DNA from: Candidatus Poribacteria bacterium
GTDB lineage: Bacteria; Poribacteria; WGA-4E; UBA9662
Assembly: GCA_002699335.1 (NCBI GenBank)
Contig: PACG01000070.1
Coordinates: 5,962 to 12,137, forward strand
Direction of reading: 5' to 3'
Length of the DNA: 6,176 nt
Numbering within the stretch: the stretch's first letter is position 1; every line of letters begins with the position of its first letter. The notes below the pieces were generated by a model. It had not been told where the DNA came from. It saw only the letters and a list, made by a program, of their open reading frames with translations, and searched no databases. Shown here one piece after another: positions 1 through 6,176 of this stretch. A program made the position numbers and the translations under genes.

Positions 1-615
1 ATCGGCTGGGCTATCAATGACGATGAACTCGGTTTGCGAATCAGCCACAGCGGTGGCATGGGCGGAGTCTCGACGAAGCTGACAATGCTGCCCTGCGAGG
101 GTATCGTTATTGTCACCCTTGCCAATACATCTCACACACTAGCACACACGCTCGACACCGACATTCTGTCCGTGCTAATTCCAGGATTCGGTGATAAGTT
201 GGCCGAATTCAAAGCCAAGCTGGAAGACTCGAAGACGCATCTTCCAGCGACGACGGATGAATCCAGTAACAGATTCGAGCCCGGTCCTAATTTGCTCGGC
301 GACTGGACCGGGACCATACACACGTATCAGGGCGAGGTTCCTCTGCAAATCTCCTTCAAACCTTCAGGCAGCATTCACGCCCGTCTGAGTGACCAAATGT
401 GGACACTAGTCAACGAGGCGAAGTTTGAGAATGCTTGCCTGAGCGGAAAAATGTTCGGCCATATTAGCACCGAAGACGCCAACCGTTACCGCCACCACTT
501 GCACCTTGATCTAAAGCTAGGCGAAGGCGCCCTCAACGGTACGCTGCACGCCATGTCCCACGGCTACAAACTTGGCTATGCGCTGGGATATTGGTGTGAA
601 GTGTGGAAGCAATAG
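1..615 (+). CDS. Serine hydrolase, beta-lactamase/class C PBP family, C-terminal part (5' end outside window)
   Basis: The reading frame is open from the first base and ends at TAG 613-615, giving the last 204 residues. Residues 2-3 (GW) followed by H16-S-G-G19 and G22 match the 'GxGW...HxGxxxG' end of the beta-lactamase-related (PF00144) fold, where HSGG stands for the KTG-type third catalytic motif. The hydrophobic strand GIVIVTLANT just after it is also typical. The SxxK and YxN motifs must lie upstream and cannot be checked. From about residue 95 (LLGDWTGTIHTYQGEVPL) the protein continues into a beta-rich C-terminal region ending in YWCEVWKQ, apparently a separate accessory domain of about 105 residues. 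Such proteins act as esterases, D-amino-acid peptidases or similar enzymes, and the substrate cannot be told from this part. It converges with the minus-strand operon, so a functional link is not implied. Confidence 0.75.
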   Translation: MGWAINDDELGLRISHSGGMGGVSTKLTMLPCEGIVIVTLANTSHTLAHTLDTDILSVLIPGFGDKLAEFKAKLEDSKTHLPATTDESSNRFEPGPNLLGDWTGTIHTYQGEVPLQISFKPSGSIHARLSDQMWTLVNEAKFENACLSGKMFGHISTEDANRYRHHLHLDLKLGEGALNGTLHAMSHGYKLGYALGYWCEVWKQ

Positions 616-925
616 ACGATTCACCGTCCGTCTGCTGCCGGCCAGCGATTACTTCAGGGAGCGAAACTTATCACCAACTCCCCTTGCGAGCCAATCAAAA
701 ATTGCCAGCTTAGCAACACAGCACTCCGCCGGTTGGGCAGCTAGTAGGCACGGAATCAGGTGGACAGTGAAACGGCGGAGGATATTCACGATCCGCTTTA
801 TGCGCGGCTGGTGATGCTGTTACAGCCACATTGAGGTTAGAAATCCCCGCCGTGGAAGCATTAAAAGCTTTCGTATTCATGCGGAGTGCTTGTGCCTACG
901 CAGCTCCGAATGGTTTCTCACTTCA
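616..925. other. Convergent intergenic region, no supported gene
   Basis: This is the 310-base stretch between two converging stop codons. I see no tRNA, no repeat array and no start codon with a good Shine-Dalgarno sequence leading into a plausible protein. Short open stretches in the frame of the upstream hydrolase (616-741 and 748-834) lack a credible start and match no family I recognise. They could be remnants of an eroded gene or chance. A weak hairpin lies at 854-872 (GGAAGC paired with GCTTTC, one G-T pair, 7-base loop), but no T-run follows on either strand, so I do not call it a terminator. Confidence 0.6.
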
Positions 926-2848
926 TCAGTGCCAAACGCCGTAGGTTGGCATCTGAAACACGATGCCGACGATACTCCAGATGCAGCCGAGGGTATAGTC
1001 GCCCAGGATCAGGCCCAGGAAAAACGGCACAGCTTGTCGGTAGAGTTTAACCCCGCCAACCCGGAGAATTATGAACTTGGCCAACCAACTCAAGAAAACG
1101 GCAAACCACTCCCGACCCAGTCCTCCACCAGTGGTCAGGACATAACCGCCCGGATGGAACGGCCACCATAAAAAGCGGATCTTCATTACCATTAAGAAGA
1201 CTGTGAACCCGAATCCGCCCCCGATACCGATTAGCTCTCCCACATTCGGCTCGCGCGGATGCACCAACCAATTCTGAAGCCGATTAAAAAATTCCCAACC
1301 CATGGTTCGAATCCACCCTCGGGCCTTGCTGTTGACGCCCAGATCATACATCATATGGATGTAAACCCAAAAGGTGAAAAAGATACCGAAGACAATGGTC
1401 AGAATAACACCGGTCAGCACCTGACGGTAGCCGATGTTGGTGCGTTCAGCGATCCGCAAAGCCTCCAATTCGCTGGGCATGGGATTGGCCCGAAAACAGC
1501 GATTCAAAGGATAGAGATAGGTCAGGATAGTCAAATTGGGGATACCCAGACGACGGGTACCGAGCGTTGTCACCATGGTTCGACCCGGATCGACATAGAT
1601 CAGAGTATGAACAGGCGGACCGATCTCGGCCCGAGAACGCGTAATGGCAATCACCATTGGAAAGTAGATGGCGAAGAAGAGGCCAATAGCCCACCAGGTC
1701 ATACCTGCTTGCTGGCAGAAAAAGACCAGAAAGGTCAGTCCAAGCATCCCCAATGAGGCCGCGGTCCGATAGCGCATCGGTTCGTCATCATCGGTCACCT
1801 GACCGGGTAGGCCAACGATCCGACGAATTACCTGTAGATAAAACTTTCGCCCCATCCAGATCGGAATCATGCCCAGCGCAACCCAGGCGCCAACCGACTG
1901 TTCAAATGGATAGACGGTCTGTAACCCAACGGCTGCGCCCATAATCCGCAGCATCCGTCCAAAGAGATAAAAAAACCAGCAAGAAAATGACAGATCCAGT
2001 GGGGTGAAGAACATCAATCCGATGACGAAGGGGTAAAAGGAGATACGAAAAGGCCCCATCGCTCGCCACGGATTAGCCGAAAACTGAAAGAGGGTCTGGT
2101 TTTTGATGTTGAGGTAGGGAACTGTAGGTGTAATGTAGTGGAGTCCGTTGATTAGATCGAGAACAGCTACAATGCCGAACCCTATCCACATCCACCGATT
2201 GGTGAAAAAGGCGACTGGATCAGTAGTCATAGCGATAGGCAACTGAACGATGGGATAGCTCAGTTTTTCGTTCTCGGTCCACTGTTTGCGGAGAAAAACG
2301 GTTAGGGACAACAAAACTAGCCATAAAGCGATAACAAACAGTGACCAGGCAACCACCGGTTGAATCCAGGGAATCAGGTTGGTCGGAGTATAGAGGTTGG
2401 ATTCGCCTTGAAAAAATCCACGCAAGGCCTCCTTATCCTTGATAGCAATCCAGTCCGGCACGTGAGCCCCAAACAGTTGCTCCCATTCGTTTTCAGGTGA
2501 GGCATACCAGAAAGCGTGTTCGATGACGGGTAGCAGATAGCCCATCATGGTATGGCCACTGATGGTTGTGACCATCACCACCATGGTATAGAGGGTTAAC
2601 AGGTCAGCTTGACTGAGTGCCAACCGAGGGGCAAAACGTTTCAGCGGAAGGTTAATTAGAACCAGAACCAGGAGGGTAAAAACGGCATTGAAGAACAGCG
2701 AGGCGATGGTGAGTTGGGTTGAATGCCAGACCTCACTGCCCATTAAAGCCCAGTAGCTGTTAATAGCCACCAGCACCACACCTAAGAAAAGAATGTGGCC
2801 TTTGATTTGACGCGGATTGTCGGTAAGCGGGCTATCCCCGGAGCGCAT
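926..2848 (-). CDS. DUF6785/DUF6784 family polytopic membrane protein, OPT-like putative transporter
   Basis: This 640-residue protein has about 12-13 hydrophobic segments, for example near residues 17-36, 45-68, 83-105, 163-187, 364-403, 477-499, 577-597 and 606-632. It therefore sits in the cytoplasmic membrane. Family signs are [15 protein letters not shown] at 190-204, RAEIGPP at 406-412, and the C-terminal block WWPFHPGGY...[20 protein letters not shown]...PTYGVW (561-639). This is the DUF6785 body followed by the DUF6784 tail, at full family length. The family resembles oligopeptide transporters in architecture, but no substrate is established to my knowledge. The ATG at 2846-2848 lies 17 bases inside the end of the dehydratase gene. 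Only a weak purine stretch (GAAAAG, 2853-2858) precedes it, which suggests translation coupled to that gene. The next Met is residue 36, past the first membrane segment, so this start is preferred. Transport of a sugar acid is inferred from context only. Confidence 0.85.
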   Translation of the reverse strand: MRSGDSPLTDNPRQIKGHILFLGVVLVAINSYWALMGSEVWHSTQLTIASLFFNAVFTLLVLVLINLPLKRFAPRLALSQADLLTLYTMVVMVTTISGHTMMGYLLPVIEHAFWYASPENEWEQLFGAHVPDWIAIKDKEALRGFFQGESNLYTPTNLIPWIQPVVAWSLFVIALWLVLLSLTVFLRKQWTENEKLSYPIVQLPIAMTTDPVAFFTNRWMWIGFGIVAVLDLINGLHYITPTVPYLNIKNQTLFQFSANPWRAMGPFRISFYPFVIGLMFFTPLDLSFSCWFFYLFGRMLRIMGAAVGLQTVYPFEQSVGAWVALGMIPIWMGRKFYLQVIRRIVGLPGQVTDDDEPMRYRTAASLGMLGLTFLVFFCQQAGMTWWAIGLFFAIYFPMVIAITRSRAEIGPPVHTLIYVDPGRTMVTTLGTRRLGIPNLTILTYLYPLNRCFRANPMPSELEALRIAERTNIGYRQVLTGVILTIVFGIFFTFWVYIHMMYDLGVNSKARGWIRTMGWEFFNRLQNWLVHPREPNVGELIGIGGGFGFTVFLMVMKIRFLWWPFHPGGYVLTTGGGLGREWFAVFLSWLAKFIILRVGGVKLYRQAVPFFLGLILGDYTLGCIWSIVGIVFQMPTYGVWH

Positions 2849-4790
2849 TCAGCTTTTCAAGCACTGCCTCGACATCGTAGACGCAACCGCCCCAAGTACC
2901 ACCGCTAAGACCTTGCAATACCGACCATAGTTGTGTGTCGTCGGGGAGGTCTGGATCGGGTGATAGATCTGCTCGTAGCGGTCGCTGATTGAGCATTTCA
3001 GTTCCCTGGTCAACACCGATATTTTCGACACCGTGTCCAACCAGGTTGATACTGCCCTCTAAGTTATGTCGGTCGATAACGATCTGGATCAGATCCCCGT
3101 CGATAACTTTGCCAATTGGTCCACCGGCCAGTGCTTCCGGTCCAACATGGCCGATACAGGCACCAGTCGAGACACCTGAAAAACGGGCATCGGTAACCAG
3201 GGGAATATCCTTGCCGTGGGGCAGATGTTTCAAAGCAGCGGTCAACTGATAAACCTCTTCCATTCCGGTTCCCATCGGCCCACGGCAGATTAGCACCATC
3301 ACTTCGCCCGGTTTAATGGCACGATCTTTTAAGGTCTTTATGGCATCTCGTTCCCGAATGAAAACACGAGCTTGACCTGTCAACCGATAAACACCATCGG
3401 CCTCGACCACACTGGGGTCAATGGCCGTACTCTTTATGACCGAACCGTCGGGGGCTAAGTTCCCTCGTGGAAAGGTGACAGTACTAGTAAGGCCACCGGC
3501 TTTAGCCGCCGCCGGCGACATGATGACCTGGTTTGGGTCTATTCCGTCTTTCTCAAACAGCAGATCTCGCAGCTTCTGGCGACGTATTGATTTCTCCCAC
3601 CAGTCCAGATTTTTACCCAGCGTTTCACCTGTAACCGTCAATTGGCTTTCGTCCAGAAGTCCAAGTTGTCGTAAGTGCAACATCACTTCAGGGACACCGC
3701 CAGCGAGGAATACCTGCACAGTTGGATGACCCGCCGGGCCATTGGGCAGGACATCCACGATACGAGGAACCTGACGATTAATTTCGATCCAGTCCTCCAC
3801 TGATGGCCGATCGAGTTTAGCCGCATGTGCGATAGCAGGGATATGCAGAATCAAGTTAGTCGACCCACCAAAAGCGGCATGAACTACCATGGCGTTGCGA
3901 ATGGTCGCATTGGTCAAGATCTGTCGAGTTGTGATTTTCCGGTTATGCAATTCCATCATGGCTCTAGCAGATCGAACAGCCATGTCCAACCATATTGCTT
4001 GGCCAGAGGGGGCCAGGGCTGCATGGGGTAGGGTTAGCCCCAAGGCTTCGGCTACGACTTGCGCAGTCGCGGCTGTACCAAGAAATTGACACCCACCACC
4101 AGGACTGGCACAGGCACGGCAACCAAGGGCCGCCGCGTCCTCTAGTGAGATCTCGCCATGTGCAAATCTGGCACCGATAGACTGGATCTTACCGGCATCT
4201 TCGCCTGAGGTTGGTGGGAGTGTTACTCCTCCTGGCACGATCATAGTGGGTAAATCGTGTGTACCCGCCAGAGCGATCATGGTGGCAGGAAGTCCTTTGT
4301 CACAGGTGGCAACACCGATTACGCCACGCCGTGTTGGAAGGGAACGGATCTGTCGTCGAAAGACAATAGCAGCATCATTTCGATAAGCTAAGCTGTCCAT
4401 CATCCCGACAGTTCCTTGCGTTCGACCATCGCAGGGATCTGAGCAATAGGCGGCAAAGGGAATCCCGCCTAAACGCTTTAACTCCTTTGCCGCTTGCTCG
4501 ACCAGCAGGCCGATCTCCCAGTGTCCAGTATGAAAGCCGAGTGCAATCGGCGAGCCGTCAGGTGCACGCATCCCTCCAATCGTGCTGACGATCAGAAATT
4601 GATCCCGGTTCAGTTCGTCCGGATTCCAGCCCATGCCAGCATTCTGGCTCATGGCAAACAGGTCTCCGCTTGGTGCATGACGAAGTTGGTCTTCGGTAAA
4701 TGGCAATGACCCTTCTGGTCCTATGGCTGAAGTTTGTATGTCGTAAATCCGCTCGTCAGCGGAATCGATAATCGACTGGTATTGACTCAT
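2832..4790 (-). CDS. YjhG/YagF-type D-xylonate dehydratase (IlvD/Edd family)
   Basis: This 652-residue protein is almost the same length as E. coli YjhG/YagF (about 655) and reads closely like them throughout. Examples are [15 protein letters not shown] (41-55), [11 protein letters not shown] (117-127), [11 protein letters not shown] (161-171), [17 protein letters not shown] (224-240), [11 protein letters not shown] (303-313) and [18 protein letters not shown] (533-550). C120, C163 and C234 are the likely iron-sulfur cluster ligands. K165, next to the second Cys, is the likely metal-binding lysine, and S538 in RFSG the likely catalytic base, by analogy with IlvD/Edd enzymes. The family reaction is dehydration of D-xylonate to 2-dehydro-3-deoxy-D-pentonate, as in the Dahms/Weimberg routes; related aldonates are possible substrates. 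It is cytoplasmic. The ATG overlaps the TGA of the upstream TPR gene (ATGA), and a good Shine-Dalgarno GAGGA (4798-4802) sits 7 bases before it. No aldolase, dehydrogenase or regulator for the pathway is in view. The family call is very secure, the exact substrate less so. Confidence 0.93.
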   Translation of the reverse strand: MSQYQSIIDSADERIYDIQTSAIGPEGSLPFTEDQLRHAPSGDLFAMSQNAGMGWNPDELNRDQFLIVSTIGGMRAPDGSPIALGFHTGHWEIGLLVEQAAKELKRLGGIPFAAYCSDPCDGRTQGTVGMMDSLAYRNDAAIVFRRQIRSLPTRRGVIGVATCDKGLPATMIALAGTHDLPTMIVPGGVTLPPTSGEDAGKIQSIGARFAHGEISLEDAAALGCRACASPGGGCQFLGTAATAQVVAEALGLTLPHAALAPSGQAIWLDMAVRSARAMMELHNRKITTRQILTNATIRNAMVVHAAFGGSTNLILHIPAIAHAAKLDRPSVEDWIEINRQVPRIVDVLPNGPAGHPTVQVFLAGGVPEVMLHLRQLGLLDESQLTVTGETLGKNLDWWEKSIRRQKLRDLLFEKDGIDPNQVIMSPAAAKAGGLTSTVTFPRGNLAPDGSVIKSTAIDPSVVEADGVYRLTGQARVFIRERDAIKTLKDRAIKPGEVMVLICRGPMGTGMEEVYQLTAALKHLPHGKDIPLVTDARFSGVSTGACIGHVGPEALAGGPIGKVIDGDLIQIVIDRHNLEGSINLVGHGVENIGVDQGTEMLNQRPLRADLSPDPDLPDDTQLWSVLQGLSGGTWGGCVYDVEAVLEKLNALRG

Positions 4791-5893
4791 ATTTCTATCC
4801 TCAATCCACCAAGTGGGTCTACCCGGCTTAACGCCATTTCTAAGTTACCTTTGGCCTCTTCATACTGTGGGGAAATTTCGACCGAGCGTCGAAAATCTTC
4901 AACCGCATCCTCAAAGTGGCCGGTTTTAAAGCGAACAACCCCTAGGTTATTATAGGCGATGGCATCCTCAGGATTGTAAAGGACTGCGTTTTGAAAAGCG
5001 TTGGTTGCATCTTCATACCGTTCCAACCGAGCGTACATATTCCCCAGGTTGCTGTACACACCTGAATTGCCGGGGCTCAATTCAATCCCTTTTTCCATAG
5101 CCAATATAGCCTCGGGATATTGCTCCAGTTGTTCATAGGCAAAGCCCATATTCCAATAGGCCTCAGCATAATCCGGCTTCAGTTCGACGGCCTTTTGGCA
5201 AGCGGCAACCGATTGCGCCCAGTGTTGTTGCTGGTAGAAGATAAAGCCCAGGTTATTGTAGGCGGTGGCATTGTCGGGGTTAACAGTCACCTCCTGCTCA
5301 AAGGCCTGGATGGCTCCTTGGAGATCACCACGCTGATAAAGATCAGCTCCTTGTTGCAGAAAATCGGGCTGCACATCAGCGGTAATATTGTCCAGGTTAA
5401 GGTCGTCCAGGTTTATAGTGATTGTATCATCGGTGGACGAAGCATGGCCGCCCCCTATTGGGTCATCTGCAAAGGCCTGGATGGTAGTGTCTTCGACATC
5501 GCCAAGTTGGTGGGAATCAACGCCTTGATGCAGAACATCCGGCTGCGTATCGTCGATAATGTTGTCCAAGTTAAGGTCATCCAGGTTTATAGTGATTGTA
5601 TCTGTCGCCGGCGGAGTATCTCCTTCACTAGTCATCAAGTCAGAGCTCAGATCAGTTGTCGCTGAATCCGGCTCTCCCGGCTCTGGCAAAAAAGGCTCCG
5701 CTATGACGATCTCTTGATCAACTTCGATGTAAACATCACTATCTTCGGCACGGAGATGCAGCCGAATCAGATCCACTTGAGATTGATCCAACCCACTCAA
5801 ATGGCTTTTCACCTCTACACCTAAATTGTGAATTTTCTCTATAAAATCTTTGGCTGAGATATCGTATTCTTTGGCCAACTCATGAACTCTCAT
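4787..5893 (-). CDS. IF2 N-terminal-domain protein with acidic repeat linker and five TPRs
   Basis: The protein has 368 residues. Residues 1-50 ([13 protein letters not shown]...[20 protein letters not shown]) match the IF2_N module (PF04760) normally found at the N-terminus of translation initiation factor IF2. Residues 51-174 are an acidic, Asp/Thr/Pro-rich linker with two copies of [15 protein letters not shown] (98-112 and 156-170). Five 34-residue TPRs follow at 175-208, 209-242, 243-276, 277-310 and 311-344, with NNLG or NMG and the ...P(D/E) ends visible, then a short capping helix. No signal peptide or membrane segment is seen, so it is probably cytoplasmic. The start at 5893 has a strong AGGAGA Shine-Dalgarno and begins exactly at the domain. 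A longer frame reaching 6025 would add 44 unrelated residues overlapping the upstream gene and is rejected. No IF2 GTPase domains are present. The TPRs imply protein-protein binding, but partners and role are unknown. Confidence 0.88.
   Translation of the reverse strand: MRVHELAKEYDISAKDFIEKIHNLGVEVKSHLSGLDQSQVDLIRLHLRAEDSDVYIEVDQEIVIAEPFLPEPGEPDSATTDLSSDLMTSEGDTPPATDTITINLDDLNLDNIIDDTQPDVLHQGVDSHQLGDVEDTTIQAFADDPIGGGHASSTDDTITINLDDLNLDNITADVQPDFLQQGADLYQRGDLQGAIQAFEQEVTVNPDNATAYNNLGFIFYQQQHWAQSVAACQKAVELKPDYAEAYWNMGFAYEQLEQYPEAILAMEKGIELSPGNSGVYSNLGNMYARLERYEDATNAFQNAVLYNPEDAIAYNNLGVVRFKTGHFEDAVEDFRRSVEISPQYEEAKGNLEMALSRVDPLGGLRIEI
4798..4802 (-). promoter_or_regulatory. Ribosome binding site of the dehydratase, inside the TPR gene's last codons
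   Basis: The minus strand reads GAGGA, 7 bases before the ATG at 4788-4790. It overlaps the codons for the C-terminal LRIEI of the TPR protein. Together with the ATGA stop-start overlap this indicates translational coupling. Confidence 0.7.
5299..5428 (-). repeat. Internal direct duplication, copy encoding residues 156-198 (intact TPR)
   Basis: This is one of two direct copies inside the IF2N-TPR gene, offset by 171-174 bases. Sub-stretch 5388-5428 matches 5562-5602 at 39 of 41 bases, and 15 bases at 5299-5313 match 5470-5484 exactly. The middle is more diverged. This copy leads into an intact first TPR. At protein level the two copies share 30 of 43 residues. Confidence 0.85.
5470..5602 (-). 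repeat. Internal direct duplication, copy encoding residues 98-141 (truncated TPR remnant)
   Basis: This is the partner of the copy at 5299-5428, longer by one codon ([10 protein letters not shown] against DLQGAIQAF). It keeps the acidic [15 protein letters not shown] motif, but the TPR-like half (residues 117-141) breaks off after IQAF into [14 protein letters not shown]. It therefore lacks the rest of the second TPR helix and is probably a decayed repeat. Acidic-motif conservation is much better than TPR-half conservation. Confidence 0.85.
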
Positions 5894-5900
5894 TAATTTA

Positions 5901-5908
5901 TCTCTCCT
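5901..5908 (-). promoter_or_regulatory. Ribosome binding site deciding the IF2N-TPR start
   Basis: The minus strand reads AGGAGAGA, followed by 7 bases (TAAATTA) and the ATG at 5891-5893. It is the strongest Shine-Dalgarno in the window and lies in the 22-base gap after the upstream stop codon. It supports the 368-residue form over the longer frame. Confidence 0.8.
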
Positions 5909-5915
5909 GTGCCGA

Positions 5916-6176
5916 TTAGTGGCGATGATCGGGGGTGTTGAGGTGGTTATGAAATATCTGTAGGGAAACGGACGAAGGGTGTGAAACCAAGGCCGTATTC
6001 TTAGGACCTTTGAAGTCCAAATCAATTTTTTCGTAGTCTACCTGATGCCGTTGAAAAAAAACTTCGATGGCGGCCAACAGCTCTTTTTGTCCTCGCCGCT
6101 CCTGGCTCCAAAAATTACAACACGGAACCATCAGCACCGGTCGAATCAGGGCTGCTTCCCCCAAAGCACGCAAGGC
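5916..6176 (-). CDS. Unrecognised protein with VPCCNFWS motif, C-terminal part (5' end outside window)
   Basis: The frame is open from the right edge to TAA 5916-5918 and gives 86 residues. A TTG at 6171-6173 could be read as a start, but the frame continues past the window edge, so this is most likely the end of a longer gene. Visible features are a hydrophobic strand RPVLMVPCCNFWS, a charged helix (ERRGQKELLAAIEVFFQRHQVDY), then KIDLDFKGPKNTALVS and a His-rich tail ending PDHRH. The CC pair after a hydrophobic strand recalls the C-terminal part of some SAM-dependent methyltransferase-like proteins, but I cannot assign a family with confidence. It lies 22 bases upstream of the IF2N-TPR gene on the same strand and probably belongs to the same operon. 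A run of eight T in the coding strand (6054-6061) encodes VFF; the sequence on both sides reads like one protein, so no frameshift is inferred. Confidence 0.6.
   Translation of the reverse strand, partial: ALRALGEAALIRPVLMVPCCNFWSQERRGQKELLAAIEVFFQRHQVDYEKIDLDFKGPKNTALVSHPSSVSLQIFHNHLNTPDHRH

Noticed and set aside
748..834. Short open stretch reading ...VDSETAEDIHDPLYARLVMLLQPH before a TGA
   Set aside because: It looks somewhat protein-like but has no credible start or ribosome site, is preceded by two TAG codons in frame and matches no family I know. It could be a gene remnant, but this cannot be supported.
854..872. Possible terminator hairpin between the convergent genes (GGAAGC / GCTTTC)
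   Set aside because: The stem is only six pairs with one G-T pair, and no T-run follows on either strand.
1259..1756. 165-codon plus-strand open frame across the membrane protein gene
   Set aside because: It is antisense to a well-supported membrane protein, with a low-complexity polar composition and no domain signs.
5120..5665. 181-codon plus-strand open frame across the TPR gene
   Set aside because: It is antisense to a clear TPR/IF2N coding sequence; its apparent repeats simply mirror the duplication on the other strand.
5894..6025. Upstream extension of the IF2N-TPR gene by 44 codons, to an ATG at 6025
   Set aside because: The extra residues (MIWTSKVLRIRPW...) match nothing, overlap the upstream coding frame, and a strong AGGAGA ribosome site sits just before the ATG at 5893, where the IF2N-type domain begins.
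6054..6061. Eight-base homopolymer in the upstream partial gene as a possible frameshift or programmed slippage site
   Set aside because: The protein reads plausibly in one frame on both sides of the run, so there is no sign of a frameshift.
1..6176. CRISPR array, transposon, phage or tRNA signals
   Set aside because: I found no regularly spaced repeats, terminal inverted repeats, transposase, integrase or tRNA-like fold; the only clear repeat is the duplication inside the TPR gene.

Overview
The window is bacterial and about half GC. Its genes are closely packed, with Shine-Dalgarno sequences and overlapping reading frames. No single marker fixes the phylum. The large DUF6785/DUF6784 membrane protein belongs to a family I associate with uncultured environmental lineages such as Poribacteria- and Planctomycetes-like bacteria. 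That placement is a weak inference.

Layout: bases 1-615 (+) hold the C-terminal part of a serine hydrolase of the beta-lactamase/penicillin-binding-protein class C type, whose start lies outside the window. A 310-base convergent intergenic stretch (616-925) follows, with no convincing gene or terminator. The rest (926-6176) is one minus-strand gene run, in transcription order: the C-terminal end of an unrecognised protein with a VPCCNFWS motif (5916-6176, cut by the window edge); a 368-aa protein joining an IF2 N-terminal-type domain to an acidic repeat linker and five TPRs (4787-5893); a 652-aa IlvD/Edd-family dehydratase of the YjhG/YagF D-xylonate dehydratase type (2832-4790); and a 640-aa polytopic membrane protein of the DUF6785/DUF6784 family (926-2848). 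Junctions are a 22-bp gap, a 4-bp ATGA overlap and a 17-bp overlap, so the last three genes are very probably co-transcribed and at least partly translationally coupled. The promoter lies beyond the right edge.

How they may work together: the dehydratase would convert a sugar acid (D-xylonate or a similar aldonate) to its 2-keto-3-deoxy acid. The coupled membrane protein, OPT-like in character, is a reasonable candidate for moving the substrate or a related compound. The IF2N-TPR protein is the most unusual gene: the N-terminal module normally found on translation initiation factor IF2 is attached here to a protein-interaction scaffold instead of a GTPase. It also carries a fairly recent in-frame internal duplication. 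Its role in a sugar-acid operon is unknown.
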